A stretch of DNA of 64,000 nucleotides from DASZUK01 sp963844575 (GTDB lineage Bacteria; Actinomycetota; Acidimicrobiia; Acidimicrobiales; RAAP-2). The notes beneath the pieces are model-generated. The model did not search any database. It was given only the letters and a program-made list of their open reading frames with translations, and had not been told where the DNA came from. The DNA lies in NCBI GenBank assembly GCA_963844575.1, contig CAWJOU010000005.1, forward strand, positions 3,038,001 through 3,102,000, in the 5' to 3' direction. Positions 16,681-25,101 of this stretch are shown here, piece by piece; the stretch's first letter is position 1; each line of letters starts with the position of its first letter. The translations under genes and the position numbers were made by a program.

Positions 16681-17505
16681 TCAAACCTGCCAGCGGCGAC
16701 GCCCCTCGGCGGCGAGCAGACGACCGAACCGGAGCCCGTCGAAGTGGCCGGCCGCGGCCGGCGGGCCGTCCGCCTCCAGCTCGCGGACCAACGCCTCACG
16801 CGTCCGTCGGGCCAGGGCCGGATCGACGTCGGAGAGCCCCTGCCAATCGCTGTCGATCAGCTCGACCGGGCAGTGCACCACGTCGCCCAACAGCAGCGCG
16901 CGCTCCGTCCCCGAGCTGAGCACCACCAGGCTGCTCCCCGGCGTGTGGCCCGGCGCATGGATCGTGTCGACGCCAGGCAGCAACGGCCCGTCGCCCCGCC
17001 AGGTCTCGAACCGTGACGCCACCGCCGTCAACTTCTCGTTCACCCGGTCGTCGGGGGCGACGCGGGCGAAGTACTCCCAGTCCCGTTCGTGGCAACGGTA
17101 GGTGGCATTGGGGAAAACCGGTTCTCCCTCGACGCTGGACCATCCGATGTGGTCGAAGTGAAGGTGGGTGAAGACCACGTCGGTGACATCGGCGCAGGCC
17201 ACGCCCACCGCCGCCAGCCGTTCGAGCAACCGTCCGCCGATGCACGGCAACGGCGGGTTCGGCCCCATCCCGAGATCGACGAGCACCACCCGATCGTGCC
17301 GTGGGTTCCGGATGAGAAAGCTGCCCACCGGCATGACCAACTCGTCGTCGCCGGCGAGGAGCTCCCGGTACGGCGCCCAGTCCTCGGGATCGGCCCCTTT
17401 CCCGCCCGCCTCCGCCGCCTGATGCGCCCGCGCATAGAGGACGGACGGAGCCACCCGAGCCTCGCCGTCCAGCAGCGACGTCACGTCGAGCTCACCGACT
17501 TGCAC
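16681..17505 (-). CDS. Metallo-beta-lactamase-fold hydrolase
   Basis: 274 residues from GTG 17505, with GAGGTGG eight bases before it. The metal site HLHFDH lies at residues 114-119, preceded by VDLGMGPNPP and followed by APGHTPGSS and LLGDVVHCPVEL. The fold includes AHL lactonases and other hydrolases of lactones, thioesters and phosphate esters. In this catabolic setting a lactone or thioester is plausible. It is divergent from the SDR at 17683, with a KstR2-type palindrome in between, and precedes the importer operon on the same strand, though the importer promoter separates them. Confidence 0.85.
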   Translation of the reverse strand: MQVGELDVTSLLDGEARVAPSVLYARAHQAAEAGGKGADPEDWAPYRELLAGDDELVMPVGSFLIRNPRHDRVVLVDLGMGPNPPLPCIGGRLLERLAAVGVACADVTDVVFTHLHFDHIGWSSVEGEPVFPNATYRCHERDWEYFARVAPDDRVNEKLTAVASRFETWRGDGPLLPGVDTIHAPGHTPGSSLVVLSSGTERALLLGDVVHCPVELIDSDWQGLSDVDPALARRTREALVRELEADGPPAAAGHFDGLRFGRLLAAEGRRRWQV

Positions 17506-17595
17506 GGGCCACCTCACCGACCTCGAGCCCCATCCACCCAGAGCCCGCCTCCCGACGGCCTCCGTCGCCGCAGCGTACGATCGCCCTCGTACACA

Positions 17596-17609
17596 AGCAA
17601 GCGCTTGCA
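17596..17609. promoter_or_regulatory. KstR2-type operator
   Basis: AGCAAGCGCTTGCA matches AnCAAGnnCTTGnT except at the last base and lies in the divergent promoter between the hydrolase gene and the SDR gene at 17683. Confidence 0.55.
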
Positions 17610-17682
17610 TGATTTCTGACGCCAGCGTGCGGCTTTCGGCACCGGGGAAACAGCCAGCGCCGGACGAGGGAGAAGGCGGTCG

Positions 17683-18495
17683 ATGAGGGGACTGAACAGC
17701 AAGGTGGCCATCGTCACCGGCGGCGCCTCGGGGCTCGGCCGGGCCATCGCCCGGCGGATGGCCAGCGAGGGCGCCCGAGTGGCCGTGGCCGACATCAACG
17801 ACGACGGCGCGGCGAGGGTGGTGGCCGAGATCGCCGATCAAGGCGGAAGCGCCCGGGCCATCTCGGTCGACGTGAGCGACGACGCCGCCGTCCAGCGCAT
17901 GGTCGCCTCCGCCGTCGAAGCCTTCGGCCGGGTCGACGCACTGTTCAACAACGCGGCTGCCCTGGGCAACGAGACGGTCGGCCACGACGGCGACCTCTCG
18001 GAGCTGGATGTCGACACGTGGGACCGGACGCTGGCCATCAACCTGCGCGGGGTCATGCTCGGGTGCAAGTACACCGTTCCCCACCTGGTGGCGGCGGGTG
18101 GCGGCGCCATCGTCAACATCGCCTCCACCGGTGCGTTCCAAGGAACGATCGTGCGGTCCGCTTACGGTGCCTCCAAAGCCGGGGTGATCGGCTTCACCCG
18201 CTACGTCGCCGCCATGTACGCCGCCGATCGGGTGCGCTGCAATGCGGTGGCCCCGGCGTACATGGCCAACCCGGACACCGTGGAGAGAGAAACACCCGAT
18301 CAGCGCCGCATGGCGCGCTACGAGCGCATGCTCCCCGATCCGGCCACGCCGGACGACGTCGCCGCCATGGCCGTCTTCTTGACCTCGGACGATGCCCGCG
18401 CCGTCACCGGTCAGACGTACGTCGTCGACGCCGGGCGCCTGGCCCGCCGGTCGACCGACAGCATCCGCGCCGCTCTTGGCGACGACGCCGCCTGA
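17683..18495 (+). CDS. Short-chain dehydrogenase/reductase (SDR)
   Basis: 270 residues. It carries VTGGASGLGRAIARR (about residues 10-24), VAVADINDDG (acidic residue, NAD type), FNNAA (NNAG equivalent), IVNIASTGAF with the active-site Ser, and YGASKAGVIG (Tyr-x3-Lys). The ATG follows GGGAGAAGG. It starts a rightward unit downstream of an AnCAAGnnCTTGnT site. Its closest relatives in this window are the SDRs at 18547 and 21451, which share NNAA and the DVWD/WDRALAINLRG-like region. The substrate is unknown; a ring or side-chain alcohol is likely. Confidence 0.9.
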   Translation: MRGLNSKVAIVTGGASGLGRAIARRMASEGARVAVADINDDGAARVVAEIADQGGSARAISVDVSDDAAVQRMVASAVEAFGRVDALFNNAAALGNETVGHDGDLSELDVDTWDRTLAINLRGVMLGCKYTVPHLVAAGGGAIVNIASTGAFQGTIVRSAYGASKAGVIGFTRYVAAMYAADRVRCNAVAPAYMANPDTVERETPDQRRMARYERMLPDPATPDDVAAMAVFLTSDDARAVTGQTYVVDAGRLARRSTDSIRAALGDDAA

Positions 18496-18505
18496 GTAGC
18501 TCGGT

Positions 18506-18527
18506 CGGTCGCGGTCGGGAGCGACCG
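18506..18527. terminator. Hairpin between convergent SDR genes
   Basis: CGGTCGC (18506-18512) and GCGACCG (18521-18527) form a 7-bp stem with an 8-base loop between the stop codons of two convergent genes. No U tract is present. It may serve both directions. Confidence 0.4.
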
Positions 18528-18546
18528 GTACCGACCGGCGGCGGCG

Positions 18547-19398
18547 TCAGGCCTCGCCCAGATCCTCGCCGAAGTTCGCTTCCACCATGTCGGGATGCGT
18601 CACCGCCGACTCGGCGTACCACGGTTGGTGCACCGAGCTGATCCCGCCGTCCATGATGATCGTCTGGCCGGTGATGTAGCCCGAGTCGTCCGAGGCCAAG
18701 AAGACGGCCAACGCGGCCACGTCGCCCGGCCAACCGGGACGCCGGACCAAACGGTGGCGTCGACGAGCTTGGCGCTGCTCCGGCGACATGTTCTGGAGGG
18801 CGGCCTCGGTCAGGATGAGGCCGGGAGCGATGCAGTTGCTGCGGACCCCCAGGCGGCCGTGACTCGTCGCGATGGACCGGGTCAAGCCGTGCAGGGCCGC
18901 CTTCGACGTGCTGTACGCCACCCCCGCGACGTCGCCGTTGAAGCCGGCCGGCGTCGAGATGTTGATGACGTTGCCAGCTCCCGTCGTCTGCAGCATGTGA
19001 GGGACGGCGTACTTGGCGGCCAGGAAGGGACCGCGGATGTTGACGGCATAAGCGCGATCCCAGGTCTCCACCGGCGTCGTCTCGACGTTCACGTCGGTGC
19101 GCATCACCCACGGCTCCATGGCCGCGGCGTTGTTCACCAAGACGTCCAGCCGGCCGAACGTCCCGACCGCCTCGTCGATGATCGCCTTCATGGCGTCACC
19201 ATCGGCCACGTCGGCCTGACGAAGGACGATCGTCGAGGCGGCCTCGTCGGCCTCGGCCGTCAGGTCGTCCGTGCCGGACGTGTCGATGTCCACCGCGACG
19301 ACCACCGCGCCTTCCCGGGCCATACCGAGCGCGATGCTCCGGCCGATGCCGCGGGCGCCCCCGGTGACGACCGCCACTCGATCCTGCAGCTTTGCCAT
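18547..19398 (-). CDS. Short-chain dehydrogenase/reductase (SDR)
   Basis: 283 residues from ATG 19398, preceded by GGGGGTGG. Motifs: VTGGARGIGRSIALGM, VVAVDIDTSG (NAD type), LVNNAAAMEP, VINISTPAGF and YSTSKAALHG (Tyr-x3-Lys). It has a 30-residue C-terminal extension (HQPWYAESAV...) beyond the usual DGG core. It is divergent from the VOC/amidohydrolase operon across a 275-bp region with two KstR2-type sites, which suggests joint control. It shares an AINLRG/AVNIRG core with the other cluster SDRs. Confidence 0.9.
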   Translation of the reverse strand: MAKLQDRVAVVTGGARGIGRSIALGMAREGAVVVAVDIDTSGTDDLTAEADEAASTIVLRQADVADGDAMKAIIDEAVGTFGRLDVLVNNAAAMEPWVMRTDVNVETTPVETWDRAYAVNIRGPFLAAKYAVPHMLQTTGAGNVINISTPAGFNGDVAGVAYSTSKAALHGLTRSIATSHGRLGVRSNCIAPGLILTEAALQNMSPEQRQARRRHRLVRRPGWPGDVAALAVFLASDDSGYITGQTIIMDGGISSVHQPWYAESAVTHPDMVEANFGEDLGEA

Positions 19399-19449
19399 GC
19401 CACCCCCTGGTTCCGCGGAGGGCCCGACCGTACCATCGCCCCGGATTCT

Positions 19450-19463
19450 GGCAAGCGCTTGTT
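19450..19463. promoter_or_regulatory. KstR2-type operator
   Basis: GGCAAGCGCTTGTT matches AnCAAGnnCTTGnT except at position 1. It lies 52 bases upstream of the leftward SDR start. Confidence 0.5.
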
Positions 19464-19523
19464 CCAGACGCTGGTACACGATCGTCAGGCCGGTCCCGGC
19501 TCACGTTGGCGCTGGTGAGGCCG

Positions 19524-19568
19524 TTGACACACTCGGGCCTCCGCCTTAAAGTTGGTCGAGCGCTTGGT
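19524..19568 (+). promoter_or_regulatory. Consensus promoter with overlapping operator
   Basis: TTGACA (19524-19529), a 17-base spacer and TAAAGT (19547-19552) give a near-ideal promoter for the rightward operon. The palindrome GTCGAGCGCTTGGT (19555-19568), two mismatches from AnCAAGnnCTTGnT, covers the expected transcription start, a classic repressor position. Confidence 0.6.
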
Positions 19569-19673
19569 TGGGTTTCGCCCCGGGGGGAGCGATCGAGGGG
19601 TTTCGCCGGGGGAGGTACGCGAAGTGACCGAGCGAGGTCGGGCTGGCCGGGGGGCCGGCGGGGAGGACGCAGT

Positions 19674-20210
19674 GTGTCGACGCACCCTTTGACCCGTACG
19701 CCCTACCACGTCGGCCTGGCAACGTGCGCCCTCGAGTCGGCCATGGCCGCGCTCGGCCCGATGGCCGGCACCGACTGGTCGGTCGTGCGAGCCGGGGTCG
19801 AGCCGGGGCTCGGGACCCCCGCCGGACCGGTGCCGTGGACGGTACGGACCGTTCACTCGTGCCAGGGACCGCTCCACATCGAGCTGCTCGAAGGGTCGCC
19901 GGGCAGCATCTGGGAGACCCCGCTCACCACCTGCGTACACCACGTCGGGTACTGGTCCGACGACATCGCCGGCGACATCGAGCGGCTCGGCCACGAGGGA
20001 TGGAGCCTGGAGCTCAGCCTCTTCGCCGAGGGCCGACCGGTCGAGTTCGCCTACCTCACCAAGGACGAATCGATCCGGATCGAGCTCGTCGACCTGGCCC
20101 GACGACCCGCCTACCTCGAACGGGTCGGGACGGCCGGCTATTCCACCGATGCCGAACCCACCGACGCCGGCCACACCAACGCCGACCACACCAGTAAGGA
20201 AGGGGCCTGA
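19674..20210 (+). CDS. VOC (glyoxalase/bleomycin-resistance fold) protein
   Basis: 178 residues from GTG 19674, with GGGGAGG nine bases upstream. The fold is visible as YHVGLATCALESAMAALG at the N terminus and CVHHVGYWSDDIAGDIERL in the second module. VOC proteins bind a metal and catalyse isomerisation, epimerisation or ring cleavage; His in YHVG, His in HHVGYW and a C-terminal Glu are candidate ligands. The C terminus (after about residue 155) is Thr/Ala/Asp-rich and probably disordered. It is the first gene of a rightward operon and overlaps the amidohydrolase (TGATG). Confidence 0.8.
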   Translation: MSTHPLTRTPYHVGLATCALESAMAALGPMAGTDWSVVRAGVEPGLGTPAGPVPWTVRTVHSCQGPLHIELLEGSPGSIWETPLTTCVHHVGYWSDDIAGDIERLGHEGWSLELSLFAEGRPVEFAYLTKDESIRIELVDLARRPAYLERVGTAGYSTDAEPTDAGHTNADHTSKEGA

Positions 20211-21454
20211 TGGACAGCCACAGCAACGACCGCGCTCATTCGCCCATCGTCGACGCGGACACCCACATCAACGAGGTGCCGGCGATCTGGGCCGATCGAT
20301 TGCCGGCGCAGCACCGCGAAAAGATGCCGCGCATCGTCGACCGCGAGCAGGGCGGCAAATCATGGCGCTTCGAGAGCGGCGAGGTCTCGATCACCCGCCT
20401 GATCAACGTGGCCGGGAGCTCGCCGACCTCATGGACCATGTTCGGCTACAGCGACGACCTGCACGAGTTCCGGGCCGGTGCGTGGGATCCCAAGGCCCGT
20501 CTCCAGGACATGGACGTCGACATGGTCGACGTCCATGTCATGTACCCCACGTTCTTGCTCGGTGGGGCGAGCGTGCTGTCACCCCACGACCGGGACCTGC
20601 AGCTCGCGCTGCTGCGGGCGTACAACGACTGGATCTCCGACTTCGCCGCCTACGACCTCGCCCGATTGGGCGGCGTGGCGCTCATCCCCACCACCGGAGT
20701 GGACGACGCGGTGGCCGAGATGGAGCGCGTTCGGGCGCGGCCGGGCATCCGAGCCGCGTTGCTGAGCCGGTGGCCGAACGGGGGCGACGAGCCCGACTAC
20801 ACGGCAGACGATCGCTTCTGGGCGGCGGCCGCCGACCTCGACCTGGCCGTCTCGATCCACGTCGGCTTCGGCGAGGAGGGCGAGGTCGCGGCGGTGGACA
20901 AGAGCGAGGCAGCGATCGCGTCGAAGGTCGACCAGTTGGGCACGGTCACGCTCCCCATCCTCAACCAGGAGCGCCAGGGCATCAGCATGATCCCGATCAT
21001 GTCCCACTTGATCCTGTCCGGGACCTTCGAACGCCATCCCGCCCTCCGCGTCGGGGCCATCGAGGTCGGCGCCGGATGGGTGCCGTTCTTCTTGGAGCAG
21101 ACGGACGACAACTACCTCCGACATCGGTTCTGGACCAACACGCACCTGCCCGTGCTGCCGAGCGCCTATTGGGAGCGGAACTGCTTCACCACGTTCCAGA
21201 TCGACGAGTTCGCCGTCCGTCATCGCGACGAGGTCGGCATCGGGACGATCATGTGGTCGTCCGACTACCCCCACAGCGGCGCCGATTGGCCGAACTCGCA
21301 GGTCACCATCGGACGGCACATGCACGGCGTCCCACTGGAGGACCGCCGCATGATCCTCGGCGAGAACGCGCTGCGCTTCTACGGGATGGCAACCGACGAC
21401 GTGCGGGCGTCCGCGGCCAGCCGGTCCGGTCTCGCGACGGTTTCCGGCTCATGA
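20210..21454 (+). CDS. Amidohydrolase-2 family metal-dependent hydrolase/decarboxylase
   Basis: 414 residues; ATG overlaps the VOC stop, with AAGGAAGGGG before it. SPIVDADTHINEVP holds the first metal-binding strand, HVGFGEEGE and IMSHLILSGTFERHP lie in the barrel, and MWSSDYPHSGADWP carries the C-terminal Asp. WVPFFLEQTDDNY is typical of the 'fungal/actinobacterial' branch often found in aromatic and steroid-like catabolic clusters. Coupled translation with the VOC and downstream SDR suggests successive steps. The reaction (hydrolysis or decarboxylation) cannot be fixed from sequence. Confidence 0.87.
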   Translation: MDSHSNDRAHSPIVDADTHINEVPAIWADRLPAQHREKMPRIVDREQGGKSWRFESGEVSITRLINVAGSSPTSWTMFGYSDDLHEFRAGAWDPKARLQDMDVDMVDVHVMYPTFLLGGASVLSPHDRDLQLALLRAYNDWISDFAAYDLARLGGVALIPTTGVDDAVAEMERVRARPGIRAALLSRWPNGGDEPDYTADDRFWAAAADLDLAVSIHVGFGEEGEVAAVDKSEAAIASKVDQLGTVTLPILNQERQGISMIPIMSHLILSGTFERHPALRVGAIEVGAGWVPFFLEQTDDNYLRHRFWTNTHLPVLPSAYWERNCFTTFQIDEFAVRHRDEVGIGTIMWSSDYPHSGADWPNSQVTIGRHMHGVPLEDRRMILGENALRFYGMATDDVRASAASRSGLATVSGS

Positions 21455-22275
21455 CCGGGCCGCAACCACGACTGGCCGGGCGCGTCGCCGCCATCACCGG
21501 CTCGGCGTCCGGAGCCGGGCGCGCCACGGCGCACCGTATGTCGCAGGAGGGCGCGTCGGTGGCGATCGTCGACATCGACGCGCCCGGCGCTCAGCGCGTT
21601 GCCGACGAGATCGTCGCCGCGGGCGGGAACGCGGTGGCGCTGCCCACGGACGTGCGAGTCGAGTCGGACGTGGCCGCAATGGTGAAGGACGTCGTGGATC
21701 GGTTCGGCCGCCTGGACATCCTCCACAACAACGCGGCCGACCTCAGCGACGAGCAGATGCATGCGGACGAGGATCCGGTGACGATGGACGTGGCGGTGTG
21801 GGACCAAGCCATGGCCGCCAACCTCCGAGGACCGATGCTCGGTTGCAAGTACGCCATTCCGGTGATGGTCGGAGCCGGCGGCGGCGTCATCCTCAATACG
21901 GCGTCTACGTCAGGGCTCATCGGTGACGTCCGGCGCCCGGCGTACGCGGCGTCGAAGGCCGGCGTGATCTCCCTCACGCAATGTGTCGCCACCCTGTACG
22001 GCCAGGCCGGCATCCGTTGTGTCGCCATCGCGCCCGGGCTCATGCTGTCGCCGGTGGCGCTGCGGAACCTCAGCGAAGAGCAGCGCCGGGTGTTCCGGGC
22101 CGAGCGGCTGATCGACCACGAGGGCACCCCGGAGGACCTGGCCGGACTGGCCACCTTCTTGGCCTCCGACGACGCGCAGTACATCACGGGCCAGACGATC
22201 GTCATGGACGGTGGCATGCTCGCCCACCGGCCGAGCCTGACGCTCGACCACTGGCTGCAGCGCGATGCGACGTAG
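21451..22275 (+). CDS. Short-chain dehydrogenase/reductase (SDR)
   Basis: 274 residues; ATG overlaps the amidohydrolase stop (ATGA), so translation is coupled. VTGG is replaced by ITGSASGAGRATAHR, VAIVDIDAPG marks the NAD-type strand, LHNNAAD is the NNAG equivalent, ILNTASTSG holds the active-site Ser, and YAASKAGVIS the Tyr-x3-Lys. The C terminus extends with HRPSLTLDHWLQ. It is similar to the SDR at 17683 (MLGCKYAIP versus MLGCKYTVP), so one may be a duplicate of the other. Confidence 0.9.
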   Translation: MTGPQPRLAGRVAAITGSASGAGRATAHRMSQEGASVAIVDIDAPGAQRVADEIVAAGGNAVALPTDVRVESDVAAMVKDVVDRFGRLDILHNNAADLSDEQMHADEDPVTMDVAVWDQAMAANLRGPMLGCKYAIPVMVGAGGGVILNTASTSGLIGDVRRPAYAASKAGVISLTQCVATLYGQAGIRCVAIAPGLMLSPVALRNLSEEQRRVFRAERLIDHEGTPEDLAGLATFLASDDAQYITGQTIVMDGGMLAHRPSLTLDHWLQRDAT

Positions 22276-22277
22276 TC

Positions 22278-22293
22278 ACCGACGAACGTCGGT
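22278..22293. promoter_or_regulatory. 16-bp palindrome between SDR genes
   Basis: ACCGACG-AA-CGTCGGT is a perfect inverted repeat with a two-base centre, located just after the SDR stop and 34 bases before the next SDR. The tiny centre makes an operator likelier than a terminator. Confidence 0.35.
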
Positions 22294-22326
22294 CGACGGG
22301 GCCATGTCGGGCGGAACGACGTCCCG

Positions 22327-23151
22327 GTGACGGGACCGATGCTCGACGGCCAGGTGGCCGTCGTCACCGGCGGAGCCGGCGGCATCGGAGCGGCCATCAC
22401 CCGACGGTTCGCCGAAGAGGGTGCGATCGTCGTCAGCAACGACATCGACGCCGAGCGCCTGGGCGACCTGTGCGACGAGATCCGGGCCGACGGTGGCGAG
22501 ATCCATCCGGTGCCGGGCGACATCCGCCAACCCACCACCGTGGCCCAGCTGGCCGAGGTGGCCCGGGGCAGTCGAGACGGCGCCATCGACGTGTTGGTCA
22601 ACAACGTGGGCGACTACCGACCCAAGGGCCGCTTCCTCAAGACGACCGAGGACGACTGGCACCAGCTCTTCGCGCTGAACTTCGAGCACTGCCTGCGCTG
22701 CACGCATGCCATTGCCCCCACGATGGTGGAGCGGCGCCGCGGCAGCATCGTCAACGTGACCACCGTGGAGGTCTTCCGCGGTATCCCCACCAACGCCGTC
22801 TACTCCGCGTTCAAGAGCGCGGTCTGGGCGTTCACGCGCAGCCTGGCCGTCGAGCTCGGCAACGACGGCGTGCGCGTCAACGCGGTCGCCCCCGACATCG
22901 CCGACACCCTGCAAACCCCGGCGTCGATGATGCTCGGCGACCGCGACCCGGCGCTCATCCCTTCCTGGATCCCGCTGGGCCGGTTCGGCCAGCCGGTCGA
23001 CTACGCCGACGTCGTCGTGTTCCTGGCCTCGGACCAGTCCCGGTTCGTCACCGGCCAGTCGATCTGCGTCGACGGTGGGACGTCGGCCGCCGGCGGATGG
23101 TTCCGCCGGGCCAGCGGCCGGGGCTGGACGGCGTTGCCGGACTCGCCGTGA
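22327..23151 (+). CDS. Short-chain dehydrogenase/reductase (SDR)
   Basis: 274 residues from GTG 22327 (an ATG four codons later is possible). It has VTGGAGGIGAAITRRF, VVSNDIDAER, LVNNVGDYRP, IVNVTTVEVFRG and YSAFKSAVWA (Tyr-x3-Lys), and GGTSAAGGWF at the C terminus. It is a paralogue of the SDR at 10646, sharing NNVGD and the GGW tail, and differs from the NNAA group of SDRs here. The ribosome site is weak. It continues the rightward unit and precedes the EthD gene by 82 bases. Confidence 0.88.
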   Translation: MTGPMLDGQVAVVTGGAGGIGAAITRRFAEEGAIVVSNDIDAERLGDLCDEIRADGGEIHPVPGDIRQPTTVAQLAEVARGSRDGAIDVLVNNVGDYRPKGRFLKTTEDDWHQLFALNFEHCLRCTHAIAPTMVERRRGSIVNVTTVEVFRGIPTNAVYSAFKSAVWAFTRSLAVELGNDGVRVNAVAPDIADTLQTPASMMLGDRDPALIPSWIPLGRFGQPVDYADVVVFLASDQSRFVTGQSICVDGGTSAAGGWFRRASGRGWTALPDSP

Positions 23152-23233
23152 CGCCGTCGCCTGTTTCGTCCTGCACGTCCACGAGCGACGACGGCCGCCG
23201 CCGCGCCGCCCGTTCCGACCCTGAGAGGAAGCC

Positions 23234-23947
23234 ATGTTGAAGCTCGAGCTGCTGCTGGCGTCGGCCCCCAACGCCGCCACCGACGATCTCGTCCCCGTCT
23301 TGGAAGAAGAGGTGGCGCGCCTGGCGACGCAGCTACCGGTCGGGTGCGGACTGCGGATGGCGACGCGGCTGGCCGACGACCCGATCATCGACACGCCGCA
23401 CGGGCGGGCGGTGGCCGACGGACCGTCGTTCGACGCCGCCCTCTCGGTCGGCGGCGACGGCGTCGAGCACGCCGACCTGGCCGAAGCGGTCGCCGACATC
23501 GGCGAACGCTTCGGTGATCTGCTGGCGCTCGATCGTTGCGCCGCGCTGGCCGGCGAGCTGCACGTCTTCGTCCCCGGCGTCGGTCCGATCCTCGGCATCA
23601 TGGCGTTCCGCCGACGGCCGGACCTGACCCACGACCAGTTCATCGAGTACTGGCTCAACCAGCACCGGCCGCTCGTCCTCGGAACCGCCCCGGCGAACGG
23701 CTACCGGCAGTTCCACGCCGATCCGGACGCCAGCGCCCGGGCGGCGGTCGCGGCTGGCGTCGGGTTGGCCGACTTCGACGGCGCCGCCGAGGGCCGCTAC
23801 ACGGACACGAGCACCTTCTCCGCCTTCATCGCCCAGTCCGAGGTCTCCGAACTGGCGTTGGGCGACGAGCGAAACTTCGTCGACCACGGGCGCACCGCGC
23901 TCGGCCTCTACGACCTCCGCACCCAGTCCCCGCCGTTGGCCGACTGA
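23234..23947 (+). CDS. EthD-domain protein
   Basis: 237 residues; ATG follows GAGAGGAAGCC. The C-terminal half has the EthD/dimeric ferredoxin-fold signature MAFRRRPDLTHDQFIEYWLNQHRPLV (about residues 120-145), with the conserved His. EthD-like proteins occur with P450s in ether degradation and as small-molecule modifying enzymes elsewhere. The N-terminal half (about 100 residues) looks like a degenerate second copy of the same fold (RLATQLPVGCGLRM). It ends the rightward operon and is convergent with the DUF2889-like gene. Its role is probably accessory. Confidence 0.75.
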   Translation: MLKLELLLASAPNAATDDLVPVLEEEVARLATQLPVGCGLRMATRLADDPIIDTPHGRAVADGPSFDAALSVGGDGVEHADLAEAVADIGERFGDLLALDRCAALAGELHVFVPGVGPILGIMAFRRRPDLTHDQFIEYWLNQHRPLVLGTAPANGYRQFHADPDASARAAVAAGVGLADFDGAAEGRYTDTSTFSAFIAQSEVSELALGDERNFVDHGRTALGLYDLRTQSPPLAD

Positions 23948-23978
23948 CCACCGCCGGTCAGGCGCCGGGAGCGATCGG

Positions 23979-25101
23979 TCAGCGCTCGGCGGCCTCGGAC
24001 GGCATGAGCGACATGAGGCGGCCGAGGTCGCCCAGCGTTCGCAGGGCGTCGTTGAGGTGCGTGCACGTCGCCGGCCCGGTGGCCTGCTCGCGGACCCAGT
24101 CCCGCAGCTCGTCGACGTGGTGGCCGACCAGCCAACCGGCGCTGGCCGCCGCCGCCGGGCAGTCCGGCCCGGGCAGCACCCGAGGGGTCGCTTCGGCGGT
24201 CAGGACGACCAGATCGCGGCGATCGACCGTGGCGGTCAGCGAGTACTCGTGCACCCCGGACTCCGTCCCGTCGGGCTCGGCGTAGCTGTCCCGCAGCAGG
24301 CCGGCGACGTCCACGACCTCCGGGGAGTCGTGCGACGAGCGCGACGTCGAGACGCCGCCGACGGCGCATCGACGTCGGCCGCAACGGCGGCATGTCGTGC
24401 CACGCGTCAGCATCCGCCGACGCCAGCGCCGGAACCGGAGGCCCAATGCCCACCAGTCCCGGCTCACCCCTCTCGATGACCAGCTGGGTCATGAGCCCCT
24501 CGGGCACCCAGCCGGCGCAGATGTTGGCCACGGGCAGGCGGGCTGGCCCCACCCTCGGGAGCCGTACGCCGTTGCGGTCGAGGACGCCGCCCGAGATCAT
24601 CACGCCGATCGGCACGTCATCGAGGAGCTGGTAGAGCAGTGATCCGGATCGACGGTCTTCGGGCACGGCCGCGGTGGCCGCCGCCCGGAACCCGCTGGTA
24701 GTGCTGCCCCCGACCAGGACGGCCAACGCCGGCTCCGGAGGGTCACTGGTGATGTCGAGCACGTGGCGGTCGCCCATGAAATCCACGACCACCCGCACCG
24801 TCGTTCGGGCCAGCTCCCTCGCGGTCCCATCGGGCAGCGTCGCCAGGTCCCGGCCCCGGCCCTCCATCACCAGCACGCCCTCTAGACCATCTGGACGCAC
24901 GAGGTCGAGGCTGACCGTTCGCCGGACCGAGCCGCGCCGGCGATCCGGCGTACCGCTCGACGGGCCGACGGTGCCCGGCCAGAGGAACCGCGCGGCCAGC
25001 GGCGCCAGCGGGGCCGGCGCGCCGGCCGCGTGCTCGGGCTGGTCAGCTACCCGGCTGCCCTCCGGGTGCGCCCGCCCGCCATCAGTAAGCCGGTCGCTCA
25101 C
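23979..25101 (-). pseudogene. DUF2889-like protein, frameshifted
   Basis: The gene starts at GTG 25101 (GTGA overlap with the upstream dehydrogenase). Its first frame gives RRTVSLDLVRPDGLEGVLVM, HVLDITSDPP and WHDMPPLRPTSMRRRRRLDV, then loses similarity near 24330-24350. The neighbouring frame carries the rest: SPEVVDVAGLLRDSYAEP, then EYSLTATVDRRDLVVLTAEA and CTHLNDALRTL. The span of 1,123 bases is one more than a multiple of three, so a single inserted base would restore an approximately 374-residue protein with two DUF2889-like halves. The function is unknown. It is either an assembly error or recent decay. Confidence 0.7.
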
